Below, piece after piece: positions 1-5,589 of a DNA stretch of 5,589 bases (positions within the stretch are counted from its first letter, which is position 1; every line of letters begins with the position of its first letter). Origin of the DNA: an uncultured archaeon (GTDB lineage Archaea; Thermoproteota; Nitrososphaeria; Nitrososphaerales; CALBXV01). Below the pieces are notes generated by a model. That model did no database searches. It was not told the origin of the DNA and saw nothing but the letters and a program-made list of their open reading frames with translations. The DNA is taken from positions 1-5,589 of the forward strand of contig CALBXV010000501.1 of assembly GCA_937890045.1 (NCBI GenBank). Direction: 5' to 3'. The position numbers and the translations under genes are program-made.

Positions 1-177
1 AAAAAATGTGAATTAATTGACGGTGTAAAAATTTGGGAGTCAAAAAATTCATGGGTTTTAATAAGACCTTCAAATACGGAAAACATATTAAGATTATCAG
101 TAGAATCACAAAATAAATCAGAAGCGGACAGATTAGCAGATATATATACAGATATGATAAATCAAATACAACAATAG
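1..177 (+). CDS. Phosphohexomutase (phosphoglucosamine/phosphomannomutase type), C-terminal end only
   Basis: The last 58 codons of a gene that begins before the window; frame 1 is open from base 1 to a TAG stop. The peptide matches domain IV of the alpha-D-phosphohexomutase family: a 'DGVKIW' strand (residues 7-12 of the visible part), a 'SWVLIRPSNTE' segment (17-27), then 'ILRLSVES' and a final amphipathic helix. The RPSNTE loop (22-27) is the conserved phosphate-binding loop that holds the sugar phosphate. The usual Pro after this Glu is Asn here (TEN). The family interconverts 1- and 6-phosphates of glucosamine, mannose or glucose in the cytoplasm, supplying nucleotide-sugar synthesis for glycans. 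The specificity-determining loop lies outside the window, so GlmM, ManB and Pgm cannot be told apart. The same-strand DUF151 gene follows after 35 bases. Confidence 0.88.
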   Translation, partial: KKCELIDGVKIWESKNSWVLIRPSNTENILRLSVESQNKSEADRLADIYTDMINQIQQ

Positions 178-194
178 TTTAATATAATTAAATA
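178..194 (+). promoter_or_regulatory. Possible TATA-type promoter for the DUF151 gene
   Basis: The TTTAATATAATTAAATA stretch fills the short gap after the mutase stop. Its centre is about 26-27 bases before the TTG start at 213, the spacing expected of an archaeal TATA box driving a leaderless transcript. The whole gap is nearly pure A/T, so chance resemblance is likely, and read-through from the mutase gene is equally possible. Confidence 0.3.
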
Positions 195-212
195 AAATAA
201 ATAAAATATATT

Positions 213-629
213 TTGAAGAATAATTTAAAAGATATTACAAATTATATTAAAGTAAAAATTACAGAAGTCGGATTTGCAGACCCACAAGGATTACAGGGAG
301 TATTAATATTAACAGCAAAAGATGGGAGAAACATTCCCATAACTGCGTTTTCAGGTGAAGTAGCACAACATATTAAGAGATTTATAAATGGAGATAGAAC
401 ATCATTACCAACTATATATAAATTAGTAGAAGAATTAGCAGAATATAATTACATGCTACTTACAAAAATAGAGATTTATAATAAAGAGAGTGTATTAAGA
501 GCTAACATACATTTTAAAATAAGAAATAAAGAAATAATATTAAAACATTATAGAGCATCTGACTCAATTGCATTAGCAGCATTTTATGATTCAGATATAT
601 TAGTAGATGAAATAATGTTAAAAAATTAG
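213..629 (+). CDS. DUF151 / bifunctional nuclease (BFN) domain protein
   Basis: A 138-residue soluble protein made of essentially one DUF151 domain. Visible family marks are an N-terminal strand 'YIKVKITEVGF' (11-21), the core 'KDGRNIPITAFSGEVAQHI' (36-54; the family usually reads DGR.LPI.IG..EA..I), and the C-terminal signature 'RASDSIALAAF' (114-124; family RPSDAIALA) followed by a short strand and 'VDEIML'. Characterised members have been reported to act on both DNA and RNA, and others are linked to stress regulation, but the cellular role in archaea is not settled. Start choice: an in-frame TAA sits at 198-200 and no in-frame ATG occurs until Met81, well inside the domain, so TTG at 213 is the only usual start. 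No Shine-Dalgarno sequence precedes it. It follows the mutase gene by 35 bases and converges on the peptidase gene. Fold assignment is confident; enzymatic activity is inferred. Confidence 0.82.
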   Translation: MKNNLKDITNYIKVKITEVGFADPQGLQGVLILTAKDGRNIPITAFSGEVAQHIKRFINGDRTSLPTIYKLVEELAEYNYMLLTKIEIYNKESVLRANIHFKIRNKEIILKHYRASDSIALAAFYDSDILVDEIMLKN

Positions 630-647
630 ACATATAAGTAAGCAATA

Positions 648-2435
648 TTATTTAGTTAACTCATCAAGAGAATCTACTAGAAAAGAGAATTTATTTAAAG
701 TATTTTGAATTGGATCAGGTACAGTTATATCTACACCAGCGTCTTTTAATAGATCAACAGAATAGTTAGACCCTCCAGATTTAAGAAAATTTATGTAATT
801 CTTTAGTGCTAATTCATCACCCTTAGAAATTTTATCAAATAAATAATAAGCACATGATATTCCAGTTGCATATTTATATACATAAAAACTAGAATAAAAA
901 TGAGGAATTCTGAGGCATTCATAATCTAATTCACTATCTAGAATAAATGAATTATGAAAATATTTTTCAAGAAGTAAGTGATAGATAGTTTTAATTAATT
1001 CAAGAGTAATAGGTTCATCTTTTATTACTTTACCATGAATTTGTTTCTCAAATTCTGCAAACATTGTTTGTCTATATAATGTACCTCTAATATTATCTAT
1101 TTCTCGAGATATAAGATAAATTTTCATTTTATCATCTTTAGCTTGGGACATAAGATATTTTGTAAGACAAGCTTCATTAAAAGTAGAAGCAACTTCAGCA
1201 ACAAAAATTGTATAATCAGAATAAGTATATGGTTGATATTCTCTGGAATAATAGGAATGTAATGAATGACCTAGTTCATGAATTAATGTATAGACACTAT
1301 TAATATCGCTTGATACATAATTCATAAGAATGTATGGTTTAGAGTCATGACAACCAGAAGAATATGCGCCACTGCGTTTACCAATATTTTCATATTTATC
1401 CACCCAACCATCAATAGTTAATCCTTTTTTAACTATATCACAATATTCAATCCCAAGTAATTTAAGTGATTTTAAGATAAGTGAACTCGCATCATTAAAA
1501 TTCATATTCCAATCTAAATCTTGGACTAAAGGAACAAAACAATCGTAGATATGAAGATCATCTATTTCAAGTATTTTTTTTCTAATTTGAAAATATTTGT
1601 ATAGTGGCTCAAAATTTTTATTTACTGTATTAATAAGATTATCATATACAGCAATAGGAATATTATCCTCATGTAAAACTTTTTCAATTGTTGATTTATA
1701 TCCACGAGTTTTAGAATAGAAGTAGTCTTTCTTAACATTATTAGAGAGTAATGAAGAATATGTATATTTATGATTCAGATATTTTGTATAATATTTTTTA
1801 AATATTTTTTGTCTAAATTTTCTATTATGATTTTGCAGTAAATTATTAAAATTTCCATGAGTTATTTCAATTATATTTCCATTAGGATCTTTGATTTTTT
1901 CAAAAATAACATCAGCGTTATCCAACATTGAAAACACTTCATTAGACGAACGAGCAATTTCACTAGATGCAGCTAATATTGATTCTTCTTTATCAGAAAG
2001 AATATATTTTTTAAGTCTAAAAATTTGTTTTAGATAAAAATTGTAGTGACTTAAACGTGAATCAGACATAAGTGATTTAATAAAATTATTTTTTAGAGAC
2101 ATCAATTCAGGAACAATAAAACTGGATTCTTTAGAAGAATTCACTAACATAGTAGTAATAGTTTGTAACATAGCCTGATAATGTGAATTAGTTTTATTTT
2201 CATCACTTTTTAGATGTGAATATGTAAATAGTTTTTCAAGACCTCGAGAATGATCCATGTGGAAGTCGATACATTTTTTAATTGAAATAACAGAATTTAG
2301 TGTATTTTTGAAATTCGAATAATTCGATATATTTTTTTTAAAAATTTTAAAATCTTTTTCCCATTGCGAATCATTATTATATAGATCGCTAGTATCCCAT
2401 GTATCACTTGAATTTATTTCAGATCTAGATTTCAT
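648..2435 (-). CDS. pepF: Oligoendopeptidase F (family M3B zinc metallopeptidase)
   Basis: A 595-residue cytoplasmic zinc endopeptidase expected to cleave short peptides, finishing off products of larger proteases or imported peptides. The zinc site is complete: HELGH at residues 386-390 (two His ligands and the catalytic Glu387), and the third ligand Glu414 in 'FVAEVASTFNE' (411-421), with the family spacing. The substrate-binding and transition-state segment 'RIPHFYSSFYVYKYATG' is at 509-525, with His512, Tyr514 and Tyr518. A 'FLKSGGS' motif (550-556) and the closing 'LLKDAGVDI' are also typical of PepF. The N-terminal half is the helical region with the usual 'WDTSDLY' opening (13-19). The length is normal for PepF (about 600), there is no signal peptide, and all key residues are present, so it should be active. 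It starts at ATG with no Shine-Dalgarno sequence, 69 bases after the stop of the HypE-like gene, and may have its own promoter. Confidence 0.95.
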   Translation of the reverse strand: MKSRSEINSSDTWDTSDLYNNDSQWEKDFKIFKKNISNYSNFKNTLNSVISIKKCIDFHMDHSRGLEKLFTYSHLKSDENKTNSHYQAMLQTITTMLVNSSKESSFIVPELMSLKNNFIKSLMSDSRLSHYNFYLKQIFRLKKYILSDKEESILAASSEIARSSNEVFSMLDNADVIFEKIKDPNGNIIEITHGNFNNLLQNHNRKFRQKIFKKYYTKYLNHKYTYSSLLSNNVKKDYFYSKTRGYKSTIEKVLHEDNIPIAVYDNLINTVNKNFEPLYKYFQIRKKILEIDDLHIYDCFVPLVQDLDWNMNFNDASSLILKSLKLLGIEYCDIVKKGLTIDGWVDKYENIGKRSGAYSSGCHDSKPYILMNYVSSDINSVYTLIHELGHSLHSYYSREYQPYTYSDYTIFVAEVASTFNEACLTKYLMSQAKDDKMKIYLISREIDNIRGTLYRQTMFAEFEKQIHGKVIKDEPITLELIKTIYHLLLEKYFHNSFILDSELDYECLRIPHFYSSFYVYKYATGISCAYYLFDKISKGDELALKNYINFLKSGGSNYSVDLLKDAGVDITVPDPIQNTLNKFSFLVDSLDELTK

Positions 2436-2450
2436 TTTATAATCAAAAAC

Positions 2451-2466
2451 ATATATAATTAATATT
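2451..2466 (-). promoter_or_regulatory. Possible TATA-type promoter for pepF
   Basis: Read leftward, the AATATTAATTATATAT stretch lies about 16-31 bases before the pepF ATG, in the 69-base gap after the HypE-like gene. Position and composition fit an archaeal TATA box with a leaderless or near-leaderless transcript. The surrounding sequence is almost as AT-rich, so this is a weak call. Confidence 0.28.
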
Positions 2467-2504
2467 AGATTAATGTTTTTCTAAGATAATTAAATAAAAC
2501 TAAA

Positions 2505-3563
2505 TTAATTCCATCCTTTTTTAATATAATCAGATACACAATCCCAATAGTTAGTAGATATATTAGAAGTAAGATAAGTTTTATCAATATTATCAGCATA
2601 ATATATTCCTTCATTTTTAGGAACGACTTGACCAATAATAGTAGTGTAAATATTTTGAGAATTAAGTAATTTTATTAAATCTTTAGTTTTATTTCTTTTA
2701 ACAGTTATCAATAAAGTACCTTCACTAACTGTTTCTAAAGGATTAAGATTAAATAGCGAGCAAATTTTTTTTGTTTCATCTGAAATAGGAATAGATGATT
2801 TTTTAATATGAATGCCGTGATTCATAGCAATTGCAAGTTCATATAAAGCACCAGATACACCTCCTTCAGTTACATCATGCATGGATGTTACACCATTATT
2901 TCGAATTCCAATTGAAGTTGAAAGAAGAGAATCTTGATAAGTAGAACACATATAAACATATTTTTGAGCTTTTAAGAGTAAGTTAGACCCTAGTTTACGT
3001 TTTATTACATTAGGAAAGATATGTGATAAAATAGCAGTAGTTTCAATTCCAGCGCTTTTAGTAATTAGTATATTATCTCCAACATCAACCATATTAGGAG
3101 CAACATATTGATCTTTATCACCTATACCGATAAGAGTTCCAGAACCTATTATAGGATAATTACATCCATCATATCTACCAGTATGACCAGTTACTATAGA
3201 TATATCTAGATTATTAAATTCATTAATCATATGATTCCAATATTTTTTAAAATAACTATCTTGAATTTCAGGCGGTAAATTGAAATTAATGGAAGCGTAA
3301 ATTGGTTTAATTCCACTTGTCATTATATCAGAAGCTAATAGATGTACGGATAACCAAGCTGAATCTCTGATATTAAGTGAAGGTATAATAGAAATAGGGT
3401 CAGTAGCAATAACCATAATTTTATTATCATCAATTTTAATCACACCACTATCAAAACCGTATTTTGGACCAATAAGTAAATCAGATTTTGACTTAAGTTT
3501 AGAGAGAACAATATTTTCTAGAAAATCTTTATGTACTTTACCTAATTGTGGTAAACGTTTCAT
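2505..3563 (-). CDS. AIR-synthase-related / HypE-like protein
   Basis: A 352-residue protein of the PurM/HypE/SelD/ThiL superfamily, whose members use ATP to activate a carbonyl, carboxamide or phosphate group, usually as homodimers with the active site at the interface. Counting from the ATG at 3563, visible marks are 'LPQLGK' (4-9), 'GFDSGVI' (36-42), 'ATDPI' (53-57), 'SDIMTSGIKP' (78-87), 'TGHTGRYDG' (125-133), 'GSGTLIGIG' (140-148), the phosphate-loop-like 'MHDVTEGGVSGALYELA' (228-244) and 'SEGTLLITV' (280-288). The last two resemble archaeal 'hydrogenase maturation factor'-type paralogues more than true HypE. True HypE ends in a conserved Cys that is carbamoylated to make the CN ligand of NiFe hydrogenase. 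This protein ends in DYIKKGWN without it, and no hyp gene is adjacent, so a hydrogenase role should not be assumed. ATG at 3563 matches the family's usual M-K/R-x-LP beginning; an in-frame TTG at 3572 would add three residues. Confidence 0.85.
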   Translation of the reverse strand: MKRLPQLGKVHKDFLENIVLSKLKSKSDLLIGPKYGFDSGVIKIDDNKIMVIATDPISIIPSLNIRDSAWLSVHLLASDIMTSGIKPIYASINFNLPPEIQDSYFKKYWNHMINEFNNLDISIVTGHTGRYDGCNYPIIGSGTLIGIGDKDQYVAPNMVDVGDNILITKSAGIETTAILSHIFPNVIKRKLGSNLLLKAQKYVYMCSTYQDSLLSTSIGIRNNGVTSMHDVTEGGVSGALYELAIAMNHGIHIKKSSIPISDETKKICSLFNLNPLETVSEGTLLITVKRNKTKDLIKLLNSQNIYTTIIGQVVPKNEGIYYADNIDKTYLTSNISTNYWDCVSDYIKKGWN

Positions 3564-3592
3564 AATAATCAAATATAAAGAAACAAAAATAA

Positions 3593-3606
3593 CTTAATAT
3601 ATTTTT
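3593..3606 (-). promoter_or_regulatory. Possible TATA-type promoter for the HypE-like gene
   Basis: Read leftward, AAAAATATATTAAG has an A-rich (BRE-like) side followed by a TATA-like core. Its core lies about 36 bases before the ATG at 3563 and about 26 before the alternative TTG at 3572. The latter is the spacing of a leaderless transcript, which keeps the TTG start in play. It overlaps the edge of a T6A9 tract, and the AT-rich background makes the call tentative. Confidence 0.35.
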
Positions 3607-3607
3607 T

Positions 3608-3616
3608 AAAAAAAAA
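3608..3616 (-). terminator. U9 tract, probable second terminator of the propeller gene
   Basis: Nine consecutive Ts on the leftward transcript, 37-45 bases beyond the TAG stop of the propeller gene. Archaeal intrinsic termination needs mainly a U-rich tract and no hairpin, so this and the nearer U6 are good candidates. The tract lies immediately upstream of the presumed promoter of the HypE-like gene, so it would insulate the two. Confidence 0.5.
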
Positions 3617-3641
3617 TTAGAAACAGAATAATAAATTATAT

Positions 3642-3647
3642 AAAAAA
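3642..3647 (-). terminator. U6 tract just after the propeller gene stop
   Basis: Six Ts on the leftward transcript, beginning six bases after the stop codon and preceded by CTC. With the U9 tract 25 bases farther on it makes a tandem U-tract arrangement typical of archaeal factor-independent termination. No stable GC hairpin is visible. Confidence 0.42.
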
Positions 3648-3988
3648 GAGATCTATGATAATTTGTTCTTTTTAAAGAAATAAATTACTATTAGAGATAT
3701 TATAAAAACAATCACAAAGAATAATAGTATATAATTTAAATTAGAAATAACATTAGATGGTTGATCAAATGAAGCAAATATAATTAGAGCGATATCAGCT
3801 TCATTTCTAAATTTTTCATCACCGTCAACATTCATAATTTTACCAGAAATTGATGTTGATGTATGATTAACATATTTTGGTAATTCAGAAATTTCACCCA
3901 ATATTTTATTTGATTTTGGATAAGAAACTGTTTCACCAGAATCGTTAACATCAATAAAAGTTTGATCAATATTAATTAAACTTCTAAT

Positions 3989-4543
3989 TGAATTTCCAGT
4001 AGAACCTGCAATATAGACAGAATCATAAAGAACATAAATAGCAGCACCTATATCTGGTCCAGTACCGCCCCAAGTTTTGGATTCAAGTAATTTACCATCA
4101 ACATCGTATTTTAGAAATAATAAATCAAAACCTCCAGCTCCAAAACTATAAGTTTCTCCAGTCACATAAACATAATTATCAGCAGCTTTAATTTCTTTAC
4201 CAAAATCCCATTTTTGACCACCCCAAGTTTCTTCCCAAATTAAATTTCCATCAAGATCAAGTTTTAATACAACAATATCACGAACATTATAATCATAATT
4301 TTCAGTTCTACCAGTTACATAAATAAAATCATTCTCAGAAACATCAAGCCATGAAAGAAATCAGGATACTGATCACCCCATGTTTTAGCCCATAAGAGAT
4401 TTCCATATTGATCATATTTAATTAATAACGCATCTTCTTCACCTTCACCACGACTGGTTGTTCAACCTGCTACAAAAATAGAACCATCAGGCTCAACAAT
4501 AACATCTTCAGCAACATCCAATGAATATCCGCCCCCCCCATGT
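3989..4543 (-). repeat. Four tandem SBBP blade repeats within the propeller gene
   Basis: The four repeat openings (ACA/ACT-TGG-GG) begin at 4543, 4383, 4228 and 4075 on the minus strand, giving spacings of 160, 155 and 153 bases. Corrected for the two frameshifts these are 53, 52 and 51 codons. The repeats are diverged at the DNA level and conserved as protein: openings TWGGGYSLDVAED, TWGDQYPDFF, TWGGQKWDFGKE and TWGGTGPDIGAA, each followed by I-F/Y-V-A/T-G-type strands. Unit 4 is cut short after 'VYIAGSTGNS', where the membrane-proximal spacer begins. Confidence 0.8.
4532..4539 (-). repeat. G8 homopolymer tract in the first propeller repeat
   Basis: Eight consecutive Gs on the coding strand in an otherwise very AT-rich region, encoding the Trp-Gly-Gly of repeat 1. 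Seven Gs would join the signal peptide in frame to the rest of repeat 1 (TWGGGYSLDV). With eight, translation ends at a TGA about nine codons later. Confidence 0.85.
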
Positions 4544-4673
4544 TTTTTCAATTAATTTTTCATCATCTGCAACAACTAGTGGTATAGAATAAGATGAATA
4601 AATAATAATAAAAATTGGTAGTAAATAATATAATATTTTCATTAGATTAGTTCAATTCTAGATAATATCAATT

Positions 4674-5558
4674 TTAAGTTTTACGAATAGTCATATATAT
4701 TCCAATTAAAACAAACATAATACCAAATAAATTATACAAAGTAAACACTTCACCAAGCAAAAACACACCAAATATTGTAGCAAAAACAGGAATCAAATAA
4801 GTAGAAGTAGACAAATTCACAACAGAACCCTTATTCAACAATTTATACCAGATAAAATAGCCAATGAATTTAACAAATACTATTGTAAATATTAGACATA
4901 TTATAAGATCAGAAGAAAAAGAAAATTGAGATACATCATCAGTTAAAATGAACAATGGAAATAAAAAGACTCCACCAAAGAAGAGTTGTAACATAGAAAT
5001 TAAATGTGTATTATCACCACTAGTTTCCCAAGTAGTCTTTTTAAAATACACACTTGCAACAGCCCAGAAACTACCTCCAAGCATAGCAAGACCAATACCA
5101 AGAAGTTCAGTGTTAAATCCACTAATATATGATAGTTTGGGGAAAGAAATAACAAAGATTCCAAAAAAACCAACAAGAACACCTATAATTTTCACTAGAG
5201 AAGTTTTCTCCTTAAGAAAAATAGCAGACAAAGGAACACTAACAAGAGGAAAAATGAAAAAAGAGATAGCAGTTTCAGAAGATGAGATAAATCTAAAAGC
5301 TTGAAACTCAAAACCATGAACTAAAGTAGTGCTAAATAATCCAAGAAGCATATATTTCCAAAGATGCTTACGAATAAGAAACCTAACATTAAACTTCAAA
5401 CATAGAGGTATAAAACATGCTGCTCCAAGAAAAACTGTAACAACAGCTACAAAAAGTGGAGAAGTTGAAGTAACACTAATCTTTAGAGTAGTCCAATTTA
5501 ACCCCCACATTACTGATAAGAGTATAACTAGTAAATATGATTTAATTGAGTCATTCAA
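4674..5558 (-). CDS. EamA / drug-metabolite transporter (DMT) superfamily permease
   Basis: A 294-residue, highly hydrophobic protein with about ten membrane helices arranged as two EamA repeats (about 7-138 and 152-290). Family marks are 'WGLNW' in helix 1 (18-22), the pattern 'SSSETAISFFIFPLVSVPLSA' shape at 92-112, 'FLKEKTSLVKIIGVLVGF' (114-131) closing repeat 1, and 'GEVFTLYNLFGIMFVLIG' (269-286) closing repeat 2. Members export or exchange amino acids, nucleotides, sugars or other small metabolites across the cytoplasmic membrane; the substrate cannot be read from sequence. The length is normal. The TTG at 5558 places helix 1 at the expected distance from the N-terminus. The frame stays open to the window edge without a better start, so the true start could lie up to ten or more codons upstream. 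An out-of-frame ATG at 5568 stops after five codons. The broken propeller gene follows after 31 bases and could be co-transcribed. Confidence 0.88.
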   Translation of the reverse strand: MNDSIKSYLLVILLSVMWGLNWTTLKISVTSTSPLFVAVVTVFLGAACFIPLCLKFNVRFLIRKHLWKYMLLGLFSTTLVHGFEFQAFRFISSSETAISFFIFPLVSVPLSAIFLKEKTSLVKIIGVLVGFFGIFVISFPKLSYISGFNTELLGIGLAMLGGSFWAVASVYFKKTTWETSGDNTHLISMLQLFFGGVFLFPLFILTDDVSQFSFSSDLIICLIFTIVFVKFIGYFIWYKLLNKGSVVNLSTSTYLIPVFATIFGVFLLGEVFTLYNLFGIMFVLIGIYMTIRKT

Positions 5559-5578
5559 CGTATTCCATATAATATATT

Positions 5579-5588
5579 TATTTATAAT
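5579..5588 (-). promoter_or_regulatory. Possible TATA-type promoter for the EamA transporter
   Basis: Read leftward, ATTATAAATA is centred about 25 bases before the TTG at 5558, the spacing expected for a leaderless archaeal transcript starting at that TTG. It sits at the window edge in near-pure A/T, so it is only suggestive. Confidence 0.28.
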
Positions 5589-5589
5589 T

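Larger units (their letters stand above)
3653..4642 (-). pseudogene. SBBP-repeat beta-propeller surface protein, frame broken (two frameshifts and a TGA)
   Basis: Conceptual repair gives a 329-residue protein starting at the ATG at 4642: a signal peptide (about 1-25, hydrophobic LLPIFIII, cleavage near VVA/DDE), four SBBP-type blade repeats, each opening with TWGG or TWGD and carrying an 'aVYVTG.T' strand and a 'KYD.DGNLLW' strand, a spacer with sequons NDS and NHT, then a transmembrane helix (about 302-323) and the tail KKNKLS. This predicts an extracytoplasmic protein anchored at its C-terminus, possibly for adhesion or glycan contact; no ligand can be named. Three lesions interrupt it: one extra base in the G8 run at 4532-4539, TGA at 4462-4464 where 'VAG-x-TTS' is expected, and one missing base near 4349-4363. 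Only the last 170 codons (from 4165 down to the TAG at 3653) form an uninterrupted frame with a GTG, and that GTG is simply the Val of 'VYVTG', not a real start. The gene begins 31 bases after the transporter stop. Confidence 0.8.

Noticed and set aside
213..2435. A toxin-antitoxin or defence cassette formed by the small nuclease-family gene and the adjacent peptidase
   Set aside because: The genes are convergent rather than operonic, and both are widespread housekeeping-type families.
3593..3660. Small RNA or riboswitch in the A/T-rich gap before the HypE-like gene
   Set aside because: I found no GC-containing stem or conserved motif; the T6A9 self-complementarity is low-complexity A/T.
3653..4165. 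Reading the propeller tail as an independent 170-residue gene starting at GTG 4165
   Set aside because: The GTG encodes the Val of a conserved 'VYVTG' strand. Repeat sequence continues upstream in the same frame as far as the TGA near 4361 and then in a shifted frame to a signal peptide.
5000..5182. 60-codon hydrophobic open frame on the - strand inside the transporter gene
   Set aside because: It is an alternate-frame reading of the transporter; its hydrophobicity comes from the T-rich coding strand.
4948..5304. 118-codon open frame on the + strand inside the transporter gene
   Set aside because: It is antisense to a clear ten-helix EamA permease, its translation shows no recognisable fold or motif, and it ends mid-gene.
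1..5589. tRNA, rRNA, CRISPR array, insertion sequence or attachment site
   Set aside because: No cloverleaf with a GTTCRA-type arm, no regularly spaced direct repeats other than the protein-coding blades, no transposase fragment and no terminal inverted repeats were found by eye.

Overview
This is a very AT-rich (roughly 70% or more A+T by eye), densely packed window. It carries the tail of one gene, four apparently intact protein genes and one broken gene. No start codon is preceded by a Shine-Dalgarno-like GGAGG. Two starts are best read as TTG and a third has a TTG option, and AT-rich TATA-like stretches lie about 25 bases upstream of several of them. With an archaeal-style AIR-synthase/HypE-like protein and a C-terminally anchored SBBP propeller protein, this suggests an archaeon using leaderless transcripts. 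A low-GC Asgard-type lineage is my guess, but the sequence does not prove the phylum.

Layout. Bases 1-177 (+) encode the C-terminal domain of a phosphohexomutase (GlmM/ManB type). It is followed by a small DUF151 / bifunctional-nuclease-family gene (213-629, +). These two genes converge, across an 18-base gap, on a leftward block: an M3B oligoendopeptidase F (648-2435), an AIR-synthase/HypE-like protein (2505 to 3563 or 3572), a beta-propeller surface protein (3653-4642) and an EamA/DMT membrane transporter (4674-5558, possibly starting slightly farther upstream). All leftward genes are separated by short gaps of 31-89 bases. Tandem U-tracts follow the propeller gene and probably end its transcript.

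The most unusual locus is the propeller gene. Its four roughly 52-codon SBBP repeats, signal peptide and C-terminal membrane anchor are all recognisable. However, the reading frame is broken three times: a run of eight Gs that is one base too long, an in-frame TGA, and a later one-base loss that restores the original frame. The two frameshifts cancel in length. The gene is therefore a young pseudogene, a contingency (phase-variable) gene, or a cluster of sequence errors.

Functionally the window is a mixture: sugar-phosphate metabolism for glycoconjugates, peptide turnover, a predicted ATP-dependent maturation or ligase-type enzyme, a cell-surface protein and a metabolite exporter. I see no evidence that the genes form a single pathway. 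There is no RNA gene, CRISPR array, mobile element or defence cassette that I can support.
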